Shown piece by piece: positions 42,648 to 55,629 of a stretch of DNA of 64,000 bases (the first letter of the stretch is position 1; each line of letters opens with the position of its first letter). The DNA comes from Xylogone sp. PMI_703. Lineage: Eukaryota > Ascomycota > Leotiomycetes. The notes below the pieces were generated by a model. The model made no database searches. It had not been told where the DNA came from and saw only the letters and a program-made list of their open reading frames with translations. Made by a program: the position numbers and the translations under genes. The stretch is taken from contig JAJTUQ010000006.1 in assembly GCA_021399445.1 (NCBI GenBank), positions 3,534,001 through 3,598,000 on the forward strand, in the 5' to 3' direction.

Positions 42648-43928
42648 ATGGGAGATTCTCAAGAAAATTTCGAGGCCGCTACCAAGCTACTGCTAGACAA
42701 GTTCCCATCCCAGCGCTCAAACGTATACGATGACGATGAATTTCTCTTATACGAACGATACATACCGCAGGTCCTCGCTCTCGCAAAAAGCTACGACTCC
42801 CAAACAAAATCAGATCATCTCAAACCTACTATGGATTTCGTTAGTCTGCTTGCCAATGCAAGCAAGTATGAAGATAACCTTCATTTTTCGTTAGAACTAG
42901 CTAATCTCTTTAGCAGTGCAATACATGACAACGACACCGCAAATGTTGTTCCAGGGCTGCTTGAAACTGCCGCAGTCGCTTACCAGAAATGTCCCGAAGA
43001 AAAGGACAAGCCCTTATGGGCCTTTATACAATCCTTGATGTGCATGTATCACCTATCTACTGCTGAGTTTAGTAGGTCAGAGAGCGAGATGACTGAAGGT
43101 CTTAATATCCGTCTGCAGCTCCTTCCTCATGATGATCTACTTATTGCGCTTGCATATAGTTGGCTTGGAATGGCTGTTGGCAGTCAAGAACGCTACGAAG
43201 AGGGTCTAGACCTACTACGTAAAGCTGGCAAAATTCTGGACGGTCCTGCTGGAGACATTCCCACGAGGAAATTGGTCTGGAGCTACAATACTTCGCGAAA
43301 TTACTACTGCATGAAAAGATATGAAGAAGCTGAAAGTCTGTTGATCGTTGCTTTAGCAGACGCAGAGAGAATTCAGAGTTGGTATCTCCAAATTTAGTAA
43401 GTCCCCAATGTTAGCTCCTATGAACTATTCGAGCTCACATTACCCAAGTGGTCACCTTACCTTTGGGTCCCTTTATACACGGATGAACAGGCTTGAAGAC
43501 GCAAATCAGCATACTGACAAAGCCAAGAACATACTAGAAACATCTGGAAGCTCAGCTCGGTTCAGTTGGCTTAGCTCGTATTGTGCTTATCGCTCTGGAG
43601 TGGTGGCAATGCTGAAGGGTCAAGTTAATAATGCTATGTAAAACACACTTGTACCGTCACATTGCCAAATAGCTAATAATACCGTAGCAGGGAACTGGAA
43701 CAAGCAGTGGCTATTGGTAAACTCGTAAATGTGCCTACACCCATCCTTAGCAGGTGTTATCACGTTCTATCGAAGGCACTCGCTATGGATGGCTCACGTC
43801 AAGAGGAATCAGAGGAAGCACGTATGGAAGCGAGGCGGTTGCGCTCGAAACTTCCTGGTGGCGGCGGTGACTTAGATGACGAAAGTGATGACGCCTTCGA
43901 ACGGCTTGTAAAAATGGATCATCGTTAG
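42648..43928 (+). CDS. TPR protein resembling the C-terminal half of fungal NB-ARC/TPR proteins
   Basis: Exons 42648-43396, 43449-43637 and 43691-43928 join in phase (donors GTAAGT and GTAAAA) to 391 residues starting MGDSQENFEAATKLLLDKFP. The N-terminal part with FLLYERYIPQVLALAKSY and the following TPR-like helices (LAYSWLGMAVGSQERYEEGL, SYNTSRNYYCMKRYEEAESL, HLTFGSLYTRMNRLEDANQH, KGQVNNAMELEQAVAIGK) correspond to the winged-helix/TPR section that in many fungi follows an NB-ARC NTPase. No P-loop is present here or upstream. It is therefore either a stand-alone TPR protein or a truncated NLR-type relative. The frame itself is undamaged. Confidence 0.75.
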
Positions 43929-44243
43929 GTGAAGGATGCCATTTTGCGTAACTTGGGAGGAGCAACTCATTCAAAGGAGAAGTCTAGTGGGAAGACACGA
44001 ATCAAATATCAGCAGGGCGGAATAATATAAGAAATTGTTCCGATATTACATATGTCGAAGCCGTGATGATAGCTCTCGATCGCATATAGAGTGATTTGAA
44101 TCTTACCACTTTAACTGTGGAAATATCTTAACACTATTGATTAATCGATGACAATGGCCTACATAAGCAGCCCCCTAAGTTGGTTTTGCTGAGAAAATTA
44201 TGACAAAGCCTGTAAATTCGCTTTTCAGCAGCACGAATTGAAT
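43929..44243. other. Convergent intergenic spacer
   Basis: Between the 3' ends of the TPR and MBL-fold genes; nothing seen. Confidence 0.5.
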
Positions 44244-45549
44244 TCATGCAATAGGGCTCTGGGTAGCAGCATCTTTGAAGTCTTCCAAAAATCTCCATCG
44301 ACCAGCATCCTTCCAGCCCTTCTTTTTCCACTCATTTGCGCTCTTGGGGAAAAATTCTACGACGTCCAAAAGACTCTTATCATGCGCAATAATAACAAAC
44401 ACGTCCTCACTCGCATCAAATGGGATCATCTTCCCGATAGTAGCCTCCGCTGTGGCGACATCGCGGCCTGGAGCAGAAGTAAGTTGACTGTAGTAAGGCT
44501 CCGTGTGGCTATGCTTTGGGTGAATTGCCTCAAGAAGAGAACCGGGACATATAGTACTCTGTAAGTGTGGCGGGGTGGAAAATGGCGACGGGGAACCTTC
44601 CTCTGGCAGTGGTAGATGCTTGTTTGGTCTCAGGCACCCGCAATGATGGCAGCCATCTCCACCCATCAAGATAAATGTTGAGGGGGTAGTGCGTGCGAGG
44701 GCACACATGTGCCCAATGGCATGCTAAGTGACTTTAATCTCTGCCGTGGTTGATATATAGTGTAGCTAGAAGTGCACACTTACTCCAGGGCAATCTAGTA
44801 GGTAGAAACTACCGTCGCCGAAAAAGTCTATGTCATGAAATCCACCAATACGAAACCTATCTGAAAAGTTAATCTCCCGAAGTTGACGTCCCCTAGATTT
44901 ACATGGTAGTATTAGCGTCGATAATTTGGCTTGGTGCTGAATGCGATCGTAGAAGAATCAAAGAGGAGTCAAGAAAAGCAAACATACGCATAGTCGCTCT
45001 CGAGGATCAATCCGTAAGGGCTAGCAGGGTACCCTGGAAGGAAGGCTTTCTTGAAGCCAGGACCAAGAACGAGCTCTACCTTGGATGGGAAAAGAGACTG
45101 GTCGCCACTATGATCAGTATGCCAGTGACTGCATGTATCATAGAGACCATTCATTTCAGTAACCTTTTCTCGCCTTTGTTGTATTATGCTCACCTCCATA
45201 TAATACTATCAATCTCGTCAAGTCCTACTTTACCATCCTCCTGAAGGATTTGAGCGACGTCCTTCTCAGCCACCATGGAAAAATCTGTCATGCCTTCGCG
45301 AATAACTGGTGGGAAGGACTCTACGTCTTTTCGAAGGCCTAAGTCGAAGAGAACTTTTTTCCCTGAAGGATGTTGGATGAGAAATGCAAATGAAGGGCAT
45401 TCCAGCGTTTCATGACCGGTTAGAGGATCTTTTACGAAGAAACCCAATGGACCGCGGACATGGGTTGTAGTATTGATAATGGATACATCGACCACGTGTT
45501 GGGAAGGTGGAATTCCGAGGTCTGGTACGGGTTCAAGTTTCGTAGCCAT
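44244..45549 (-). CDS. Metallo-beta-lactamase-fold hydrolase
   Basis: Four exons, about 45549-45194, 45128-44988, 44895-44784 and 44727-44244, with GTGAGC, GTATGT and GTAAGT donors. Starts MATKLEPVPDLGIPPSQHVV. The beta-sheet lead-in FLIQHPSGKKVLFDLGL runs to SIIW; after the first intron comes SHWHTDHSGD, the HxHxDH zinc signature. DCPGHAIGHMCAL supplies the next metal His, and IIAHDKSLLDVVEFFP the last. Fungal members of this type include lactonase-like and secondary-metabolite hydrolases; substrate unknown. No signal peptide, so intracellular. Undamaged. Confidence 0.88.
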
Positions 45550-46330
45550 TGTTATAAGAATGGAATTTGATATTTTCAGAATAGAGGAGTATGAAAAGGG
45601 GAAGGAATTAATAGCTTAATGAGGAACCAGAACATGAAGGGGATGCACGTATTTATATGAACACCTTCCGGTAAAATTTTCTAATTTGTACTCTAATTAC
45701 GGACTCTAAACAGCTAGTCATGAGACTCGAGAGAATGCCTCGAGCCTGTCTAGCATCTTCTCTATAGTTCAAGGCTGAACGCAAGTACACAGACCCCTCC
45801 ACTGAATGTACCAAACCTTTTCGGGTGCTTCGTGCGATCGAGTGCAACAATAACGGTACATATATACGCAAAGAATAGTTGCCTTGACTAGCATGCTAGC
45901 GAGGGACAGGTAATATCCCCGTCAGATAAACCAAGGGAATGTTTGCCGATCATTTTGTTAACGTCTGCGCTAATATAATACCTAAGCATATAGTTTTGTT
46001 ATGTAGGTATATATATTAGCTGAGAACAATTCTTGAATACGTTAACTAATACAATAGAATCCAAGTTATTGAATATTAAGCTGAACTCCATGACTAAACT
46101 ATATTCAATGCTCTAATAAGTACAAATTTACACAGTTTGAAAAGTTGTATATGTAGTGAGATTAGCATAAACAACACCGGTATCGGTCTAGTTGAGACAT
46201 ACATTAACGCTAATACAACAGAATGCGGATCTTTATATCCCATCTGCATCTATTTCCTGCTATGCTTACAGTCAAGCCGAGCGGATCGTGTTAATGCTTC
46301 TAGCAGCCCATGTTGCAATTCCGAGTCCAC
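45550..46330. other. Intergenic, no gene seen
   Basis: About 780 bp; includes the MBL-fold gene promoter and the 3' side of the Zn2Cys6 gene. The 45653-45871 frame has no motif. Confidence 0.5.
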
Positions 46331-47899
46331 TTATCTCGCCGATGAATTGCAGTTTTTCTTGGGCCCATGCCCTCTTCCGTCTCCTACTGATGAAGAAAAC
46401 AACAAGACAAGCAAGGGCCAGAATAAACCATATGCTCGGTACGCGATTCCTGTCTGGTCTTCCTCCATGTGATGTTCATTGCCGCACTCCAGGACGGCAC
46501 AAATCTCACTACAAATCTGTTCAAGGATCATGGACCCCATTGATGGCTCAAACTGATAGTCAGGTTCGCTATGACTTTTGTCGCCTTCCTCTTCCTCAAC
46601 AAAAGCCACGAGGCTAGAGACCAGTTCAACGACATGATAGCTGACGGTTTGATACAGACTCCTTGCAATAGCTTCAGTAGTTTTGGTAGAGACTTCGAAC
46701 ATGTGATTGAAGGCTGTTGGCTGTTGACGTGAAGGTAGGTCTGGATTCGACGAAGATTTGAGACTGGCGGTTGTGGTGTTGAGGTCTTCGCTAATGGCAA
46801 TCCCATCCTTGATAAGTTGTATCATCTCAGTCCGAGATGGCCGGTGACTTAGGATGACTTGAACGTATGCACGCTTCATGAAACCGATCACCCGATCAAG
46901 AATAGGTTCTAAAAGTGGGCATTTCGTCCAAGGAGCTACAAAACTTTCAAAGGCGAGCCACTTCACATCGAATGGTTCATTATTCATAAACATACTCATC
47001 AACTGAACAATAATGTCAGCAGAACATTAGCCGTGCACAAAGATTGATACGTACACAGATGTGACTAAGGAATGTAAATACACCCTTATCTAGTTCGGAA
47101 TCTCGCCCCCGCTCAGCCCGCCATTGAAGTAAGAGCAATGCCCCACGGAAGTGGATATGACATTGGAAGTCGGCGTCTTTCCGGAAGTACTCTGGGATAA
47201 TCATTTACGGGTCTTCAGCATGAACTGCTCTTTTTAAGTAATTGGAGCAAGGCCTGCCAAACACATCTTACCTCAAACAGTGAAAGAAGAAACAAAGCCA
47301 TGAGAACTGAATCATCCGCAGTTAGCACAGGGTCGTTAAGTGTGATATTGAGTGCAGCGATCGCTTTGCCATAGTGCTGCCTTCCCCGTAGCATCAATCC
47401 GGACTGATGAAGCTGGCGAGCCGAGCTCACCACAGTCACAGCCTGGAGTGCTTCCTGGAAACAGGTTGACGAGCTGCTCGTATAGAACTTAGAGAGAAGG
47501 TTAAAAACCGGGATGCCTGAGTGCATTGCATAGTCTCGGTGGAACCGGTGCCAACTGTGCACCTCAGCAGTGATATGAAGTCCCCGTGGAACCGGGACAG
47601 CCTCTCCTCTGGCCTGCTCCGCTCTTACTATTCTTACTCTCCAAATGCGCATCTACACCTTCTTCTCGGCATACTCATTCTGCACACGAAGCGTTATATC
47701 CCAGTGTTCGGGATAGCCAAGGCATGGTCGTCCCGCCAGCGTGCAACGCTGGCAGTATGGTTTTTGCAAGTCACACTAGAGTGGCGAGGACACTGGTCAG
47801 CCAGAAAGACCTGGGCAATAATGCAAGAGGTTCCTGCACCTTGACACGGCGCTGACGACACGTGAAACAACACTTAGATCGCCTGCCTGCGTTACCCAT
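46331..47899 (-). CDS. Zn2Cys6 fungal transcription factor (possible nonsense codon)
   Basis: DNA-binding regulator. Exon 1 (47899-47840) encodes MGNAGRRSKCCFTCRQRRVK; after a 64-bp intron exon 2 (from 47775) adds CDLQKPYCQRCTLAGRPCLG, completing the six-Cys binuclear cluster. The activation/middle-homology part reads HSWHRFHRDYAMHSGIPVFN, LTADDSVLMALFLLSLFE, FRGALLLLQWRAERGRD and LAFESFVAPWTKCPLLEPIL. The frame contains TAG at 47653-47655 just after the DNA-binding domain. A 45-nt intron (47658-47614, GT..AG, in phase) would remove it, but I see no good branch site. So the gene may be intact or may carry a premature stop. At least two more introns follow (near 47270 and 47030). Last gene before the AT-rich block; target unknown. 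Confidence 0.82.
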
Positions 47900-48250
47900 G
47901 ATGAGAAGATTTTTTTTTCTTGTTATCGTTAATCTGGAGGTGCAGTCCACTCCGGGTGGTGGAAGCAAGTGATGTTGGGTGTGGTCGCCACATTAATAAC
48001 CATAAGTAATGTAGGTAAAGTCTGGTCCAAGCCTAACCATTAGGAGTCGTACGCGCGAGCCTTATTATTACCGGCAACGTAACTATCCACCACCCGATTC
48101 GATCTGGAACACCGGATCCTAAGTAACTGCCGGCCATGTTGTCGTCGTGGGTCTCGACTCCCGCCGGTCTAAACTATTTCAGGTCGTATGTGCGACCTCT
48201 CGGATTAATAGTATTGCCGTCCCGGTCTCAGGTCTAGAGCATAACTTAAC
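47900..48250. other. Boundary region before the AT-rich block
   Basis: No frame of note. GC content is still normal here; the transition to very AT-rich sequence starts after the tandem repeat at 48258-48345. Confidence 0.5.
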
Positions 48251-48257
48251 GTAATTC

Positions 48258-48345
48258 CCGGTCCACCGGCCCACCCGGTCTACCGGCCCACCCGGTCTAC
48301 CGGCCCACCCGGTCTACCGGCCCACCCGGTCTACCGGCCCACCTC
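48258..48345 (+). repeat. 17-bp tandem repeat (about five units)
   Basis: Units of CCGGCCCACCCGGTCTA repeated head to tail, preceded by ACGTAATTCCCGGTCCA. GC-rich in contrast to what follows. The ACGTAA.. start and the adjacent transposase-like zinc-knuckle frame suggest it is the terminal part of a Fot1-type DNA transposon; this is inference. Confidence 0.85.
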
Positions 48346-48399
48346 CCCCACCATTTGAGCATACAATACTAAATATTTAACCACAAAACAAATATATTG

Positions 48400-48640
48400 C
48401 AATCTATCTAGTTGTTAGCTGAACTAGGGCATTTAGTGATTTTATGTCCTATAATTCCACACCCTGAGCACTTAGGTGACTATTACTGTAGTACTGACAA
48501 AGCTTAAGTCATATTCTCCGGATTTGTTATCTTCATTACTTCCTGAGCAATTATACTCGATCGAGCTAATTCTTGGGCTTCTTTTACTGTCAAAGAGCCT
48601 ATATAAGCTATTTGCTTTTTAGACCTTTTGGATTTTTGTT
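48400..48640 (-). pseudogene. Transposon protein C terminus with CCHC knuckle (remnant)
   Basis: Minus-strand frame reading IAYIGSLTVKEAQELARSSI, then, after two to three stops, SPKCSGCGIIGHKITKCPSS, a C-x2-C-x4-H-x4-C knuckle. I know this arrangement from C termini of fungal pogo/Fot-type transposases (and Gag proteins). Stops at positions compatible with CAA/CAG to TAA/TAG change. The rest of the protein is missing, replaced by the solo LTR region. Confidence 0.55.
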
Positions 48641-48753
48641 GAATTGATTAGTTAATAGTTTTTAATTTTTTAATTTTTTTGGCTAAAAATATAATATTAT
48701 ATATAATTATTTAGTATCTTTTTAAAAGTTAAACAAATATAATTTTAGTAAAT

Positions 48754-49360
48754 TGTAACGTTCCTACAAGGGTATGGGGTTATCTATCACTCAAATGATA
48801 GATGAAGGTAAAGGGCAAGAGAATATCTTCACAAGGCTTTAGGGTAATTACTATGAAATACAAGTATGCTGTAAATCAATTGAGTTGAGCACGAAGCTCC
48901 TATCTACTGTGAGTTTTATCTACTTATATAAAGAGTAAATTTCCTTCGAGTCCCATCGATCCCATCGATCCTTCTGGGGATCTATAGGATCCATGGGATC
49001 CACTTATCTAATCCAAGTGCTCGTTTAATTATTAGTATTAACTTTTTATACATACAAGCAGATTGTTAGCACAAGCAGAAAGGTAGTACTATTTCTCCGA
49101 TAATATTACTACTTAGCTAATACAACCAAAAGGTTAGTACTATAATTTCGATAATATTATCCTTTAACTTGTACAACCCTTTTTATAGTATTAATGTTGA
49201 ACTTGTACTATCTTTTCACTAATATTAATAATATAATAATACTAGTGATACTATAACCAGGACCTTGATAACCATCTTATCTTATACTTATTTAACTAAG
49301 GCGACAGCTATAAAAGCCTTGTACTTAAGTCACTTATCACAACCTTGTAAAGTCGTGACA
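48754..49360 (-). mobile_element. Solo LTR of a gypsy-type element, TSD TAAAT
   Basis: A 607-bp sequence starting TGTAACGTTCC and ending GTCGTGACA (TG..CA). It is homologous to 56166-56786 (same orientation) and, inverted, to 59468-60061. The five bases TAAAT stand directly on both sides (48749-48753 and 49361-49365), so this copy is a solo LTR left by LTR-LTR recombination. It is less mutated than the 56.2-kb copy. Confidence 0.88.
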
Positions 49361-49928
49361 TAAATATAGAAAAACTTTTATGTTGTTAAAACCTTAATTT
49401 GATAACTTTATATTATTTTTGTAATTAAATTATATTTTGTAATATCTTTAAAACTTAAAATACTCTTGAATTATTATTAAAATTCTCAGGAAAAAGAATA
49501 TAAGTTTTCTTAATCTTTATTTATAATTTAGATATAATATAAGTAAGATTATAAAAAATTAACTTAATAATTATAAATTCTTGATTAATATTGTTTGAAT
49601 TAAAAGTTTTTTGATATATAATTAAATATATTTCCAGAAAGTTAAACTTATTAATATATTAAATGTTTTGTATATTTTTTTTATCTTTTTATATATATAT
49701 TTCAAAACCATAAAATAATTTATATTCAAAAATTATAAAATATAAAATAAATATATAAATATATAAATAATAATATTATTATTTTAAATATAATATTAAT
49801 TAAATTCAAAAGTTATATAATTATTATAATTATTAAGAATAAATATATAATATTAATCTTTAAACTTAATTTTATTTAATAAATTAAATTTTTTTAAAGT
49901 TATTTAAAACTAATATTATTATTAATTT
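49361..49928. other. Extremely AT-rich sequence
   Basis: No reading frame; homopolymer and TA-rich runs. Probably an old transposon remnant degraded beyond recognition, into which the copia element inserted. Confidence 0.6.
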
Positions 49929-50156
49929 TGTTGAGATTATGACTGTTATACTCATATGGGAAGGGTTGGTTCACTAGGCACTACCATAATATAAGGTTAA
50001 ATAAGCTTATATTGGCTAATACATTGTATGCTTATTCTTCTACTTAGTATTTAAGGAGTTATACTTTTAAATACCCTCTTCCCGGATTATTAGTCATTTT
50101 ACTCTGATCATATAATTACTGAGCATTAATATACTTTACTCCCATAATTCTTAACA
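49929..50156 (-). repeat. Copia 3' LTR
   Basis: 228 bp, direct copy of 55397-55624 with many differences, mainly C/T and G/A exchanges. Confidence 0.88.
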
Positions 50157-53100
50157 CTCTTACTCAGATCATACAGATACTATAATATAGTTTATATCAG
50201 TTTCACCTCATTAATATCATTTTTCAGCTATTCTTACTGTTTCTTAACTATTCTTATTGTTACCAGACCAAGTAATTCCTTGAATTACATAAACATTGTC
50301 TTCTGTAATAACTTTGTCATATTATCGGTTATCATGTCTGTTGTAAGAATATAGTTTATTTTAATATATTTATATTCCTTTAAGTCATAGATATAATAAT
50401 AACAAATATTAATATACTTTGATTGCTCGTGAAAATGTAGATTCTTTACTAATATAAGTATACTTTGGTTGTTCCTTAATATTTGTACAATTATCAGGTC
50501 TAGCTTAATATATTAAAGGAATTTTATATCATAGAATATTTGAATGATCCATTGGCTTTGTTTAGTGTACATTAACATTATAATATATTCTGATTCAGTA
50601 CTTGAAGTTGCTACTGAATATTACTTTTTACTTCCCTAAGAAACAAGTCCTCTGTAAAGTATAGTTATATTTCCTGAAGTGCTTTTCTGGTCGGTTTTGT
50701 CTTTTGCTCAGTCTATATCTGAATATATAACTAATATAAAGTTACCAGCTTGTCTGTTATCGTCATTACTTTAGTATAACGATTGATTAACTTAAATTAA
50801 AGTAAATCTATAATAAACATATTATTTGATCGTTGATTTAGCATATTTTAGGAGTTCTTTTACAGTACTAACATAATATTTTCCAGGGTTACTCATGTAT
50901 TGGCTAAACTTTCCCAGAGTAAATATAATATCTGGTCTAGTGTTTATTATTATATATATCAAACTTCTAATATACTCTTGATATTTAGTCAAATTAACTT
51001 TCTTGTCAGAGTCTGAAGTTAAGTATAACTTATTATAACTAAAGATTAATACTGACTTTAGTTTATGCTTTTCTTGAGTTATTCTATATCAATTCAAAAT
51101 ATTATCTAAGTATTACTCTTGATCTAAGAATAATGTTTTCTCTTTTCGATTCTTAATAACACAAATACCAAGAATTATTTGAATCTTTCTTAAATTCTTA
51201 GTATAAAATCAATCTGTTAATGTCTTTCCAAACTATTCTAATTCTTGTACTTTTAGTATAACAATAATAATATTATCTATATAAACAAATAATATGATCT
51301 TACATTTTTTGTGAATATAAAAGTAAAAGTTAACTAAACTTTAGACAAATCTAATTTTAACAAAATAACTCTTATAAAGTAAATTCTAGTCTTACACAAA
51401 CTATTTTAGTTTATACAAACTTTATAAGATATATAATATATACTTATTTTTTAACTTAAGTATTTTGTCTGATTAAGACAAAAAATTCGTTCTTGTAAGT
51501 ATAATTCAGTAAAAATATTCTTCATATCATACAAATAACATTTAAGGTTTTCTGTTACAATAATAACCATGAATATTCAAAAAATATTTATTTTAACTAT
51601 AAATACAAATATCTCAATGAAATCTTACTTATATTTCTGAGAAAAGCCTTAAATAACTAATCTTACCTTGAACTTATTTAATGTCTTATCAAAGTTCATT
51701 TTAATAATGAATATTCATTTAGTAAAAACTAAGTTCACTTTTTCCAAGAGTATTTTTTCTTCTTATATATTATTTTACTATAATAATATAATTTCTTCAT
51801 TAATTATCTTCTTCCATTTTTGACTATATCTATAATTTGAAATAATCTCTTTATACATCATTAGGATAACAATATCTAGATTTATTATTAAACTGTCCAG
51901 AATTATCTCGTCTAAGTCTTAGTAATCTTGATCTTCTAGTATTACAAACATAACTTTAACTATCTTGGTAAAATAATTTTTATTATTAAATTTATTAAGT
52001 CTTTATTATTTTCGAAGATTATACTTCACTTTTACAGATTCTGGTAATACTTGATTTTCTTCGCCAGACAAGTAAAATTTAATAAGTAATATTATATTAG
52101 TACCAGGTAATAAATTATAGTTTTTGGCTTAGGCCTGAAATTGATCTTTAATTTTATTTTCTTTATTTCCTTTATCTCTTCTTGAATAAGACATATTCAT
52201 GCTTGGATTATTTATATTTTCCTGATTATATTGTTGGCCAGTCCAAGTAATTAAATCAGTATATATCATTCCTGGGTTCATAATAACCAAGATCATAATT
52301 TCGAAATTATTTAAATCTTTTAAGTCTAAGGACAGTATAGACTCAATAACTTCTTTTTGTGATTAGTTTCTTAGTTTACAGATTATTAGTTCGTTCTTTG
52401 TTCTTTAAGGATTATTTGTCTGAAGTTTTAAATCAATTGTTTTATCTTGAGTATTTTTATAAAAATTAATATAATTTAATTTGATAACATAATTTTTATT
52501 TAGTATATAAACTTTATATTATTAAATTATATTTAGATTATATTTAACAAATATTATAACTTATTTATAGTTTATTAATTTATCTTTTTTTGAATTTTTT
52601 AAGTATTTTTTCTAGTTTACATATAATACACATTTATATCCAAAAACTTTAATATGATCAATACTTAAGATTTCTCTAATGAATACCTGGTACAGGCTAA
52701 TAACTTTCTTATCAATTGTCAGGTCAAATATTATTTAGTTTCTTAAGTATATATCTATTTCAATAATATAATTCTATAATTCAAACAGTAAACTAACTTC
52801 TTTTAATAATACTCAAGCATTTATTATAATTATTTAGATTATTTACTTAGTTAAACTATTCTGATTTGACTTATATCTTATTATTATTTCTGCTCAAATC
52901 CTGATCAAAGTACTTTACTTATCTAATAATGATAATAATTCTAAAGTATTATCAATTCTAATAACCTTAACTTTCTCTTCTGTTTTATATTTTACTTAGA
53001 TTTTTTATATCCTGAGCTTCTTGACCAAATGTACTCTTATCTTTACAAAAATGTTCTAAATATAACGAATAATATTATTAATAATTTGAACAAAGTATTA

Positions 53101-55396
53101 ATCTTTCTTTATTAATAATAAGAATAGTTTATATATATTTACATAAATTAATATAAACTTTTTACTTTCTTACTTATTCAATACTTTATTAATACAATCT
53201 TTTATCTTAATAAAATTACAGATTTCACAAAATTCTTTAATTATAAGTTTTTGTATTAATTTACTTAAGATAATAACCTTATATAAGTTATAGATTTTCT
53301 TTATTCCAAAATAAACAAATTGTTTATACTATAAATTGTAATATTATATAACTTTCTTTACTGACTTTAATGTTAATATAAATAAGATTTCAGTATTATT
53401 GTCAAAATTTTGATTTTCCTTACTAAACAAGTTAAATCATAATTATCCTTTCTCTGTTTTAATATTACCAACCAAAACTATTTCCTTTAACTTATTCATG
53501 ATAAAACTCATAATATATACTTTTCTATGTTACTTAACTTTAATATACTAATTCTTTTGATTTTTTTGAGTAAAATATATTATATATAAATCAAAAAAGC
53601 TATCAAAACCTTTTTTACAAACACATTAACCAGAGAGTAAATTAGCCCTAAGATTCGGAACAAATAAAATATCAGATAATAATATAATACTTTTATCCTT
53701 TAACTTCATTTCAACAATTCTCTTTTTCTATATATACAACCTTCTATCTCTAACCTTTATCTTATGATATTTAATATTAGTCATTAATTATTTAAAAAAC
53801 TAAAAATTATTAATCATATGTAAAGAAATATTAATATTTACAATCCAGACAAAAAGTTTAACCTTATGTATTACTTCCTTTAATACTCCTGTAACTTCGT
53901 CTTCCTTCTCAGATAAGTCATCAGAACTTGACTCTGTCTTTGATATTAAGTCATATTCAGAAAAATAACTAATAATATAATTATAAAAATATTATCTTAA
54001 TTTGTTCCTTTTATAATAACCTTTGTTTTTATTCTTTTTTATTACTTTCCGAGAATATCATAATTTACTATCCTTGGATTTAAAGCCAAGAATATATTTT
54101 CTTGTATTATATCTAAGTTTATAATATTTAATAAAATAATTCTTATTACATAAGTAATATTTGACTTCTCTTTAATCAGGCAAACTATTTTTATGTTTAT
54201 TCTATTGACTTAAGCTTTTGCTCCTTTTGTCTTATAATCTTCATATTCTCTTGTCTTAAGTAATGAGTATTGTCGAATTAATAACTTTCTCTTCATGTCT
54301 TTAAAAAATATCAATCTTGTTTATGATTTCAAATATTAATTATATATCAATCATGGTTATAATTATTAAATATTCTTTTGGAAGTCTTATAAAAAAGAAT
54401 TCGAATATTTACTTTGTACTAAAACTATCTTTAAGTTCAAGGATTATCTTCATAACTCTCCTCTTTAACTCTTATACTCAGATCTATCCTTCTTTGATTA
54501 TCATATTTTGCTCTAACTTGAATAAAATAAGTTAAGCTATTTCACTTCAAATAATATAAAATAATAATTTATTATACTTAGAGTATAACTTTATTTATAC
54601 TAATTAAATTTCAAACTCGTCACAGATTAGTTTATTATCTATAATATTAATACAAATTAAAATCATATATAAAACCTTTATAAACACAACTTCATATTTC
54701 TCTTACTTTTCAATATTCTATATACTATCCTTTGATCTATTTTATAGTCTATCCTTTACCTTCAAGTTCTCTAGTTATTTTATTATACTTTTAATAATAA
54801 TCTTAAGTATTTTTGTACTTATTAATATAACAAAAATATTAATTAATGATAAGGTTCTCTGAATCCAAGTATATTCTGTGATTATCTTATTTAGCATAAA
54901 TTCTAACAATTCTCCCTTAAAATAGAGTTTCATCAGTTTAAACCATTCTTACTAATTCGCTTTACTAAAAATACTAGTAAAACATTTATGTACAAGGTAA
55001 TCAGTGTCTATCTTCTCAAATGTCAGTAAGATAAAGATAATGAAGATTTTGTCGTCTTTTGAGTTATTATATCATAACTCAAGGTTAAAAAAACTTATAA
55101 TTAATTATTAAATTTAGATAAATAAATAAGTATCACGTCAAAATGCCCAATACTGATTAAAGGGCCATAATCTTCAAATACTTACTGTAAACCAATAATT
55201 CGTCATATATTTACCTATTTCAAAACTTAAAACTAATTAGTCTGTATTTCAACCGATATTCTGCAGACTTCTTTCTTCTACAAAGACTTATACAATAATA
55301 TGTATTTTGGCTATTTTTAGTGATAGACTTACAGTAAACACATCCTAATTGTTATTCTTCTTAATAACGCCTCAACATATGTCCAGGCTCATAATC

Positions 55397-55624
55397 TGTT
55401 GAGATTATGACCATTATACTCATATAAGAAGGGTTAGTTCACTAGGTACTACTATAATATAAGGTTGAATAAGCTTATATTGGCTAATACATTGTATACT
55501 TATTCTTCTACTCAATATTTAAGGAGTTACACCCTTAAATACTCTCTTCCCAAATTATTAGTTATTCCACTCCGATCACATAACTACCGAGCGTTAGTAT
55601 GCTCTGCTCTTATAATTCCTAACA
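55397..55624 (-). repeat. Copia 5' LTR
   Basis: 228 bp, direct copy of 49929-50156; starts TGTTGAGATTATGACC on the plus strand and ends CCTAACA before the AATTT duplication. Confidence 0.88.
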
Positions 55625-55629
55625 AATTT

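Larger units (their letters stand above)
49929..55624 (-). mobile_element. Ty1/copia-type LTR retrotransposon, RIP-degraded, TSD AATTT
   Basis: Complete element of 5,696 bp bounded by two 228-bp direct LTRs (TGTTGAGATTATGAC..TAACA) and flanked on both sides by AATTT (49924-49928, 55625-55629). The minus strand carries the remnants of pol: around 51256-51295 it reads ILFVYIDNIIIVI, a mutated form of the copia reverse transcriptase YVDD box. After the 55.4-kb LTR the minus strand has GATTATGAGCCTGG, a plausible primer-binding site, setting the orientation. The internal part has stops throughout and is very AT-rich. Confidence 0.85.

Noticed and set aside
48258..48345. 17-bp repeats as a possible telomere or centromere repeat
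   Set aside because: Only about five units, not telomere-like, and lying at the end of a transposon-like remnant.
54317..54535. 72-residue hydrophobic frame in AT-rich sequence
   Set aside because: Inside the degraded copia element and antisense to it; Ile/Phe-rich from AT content.
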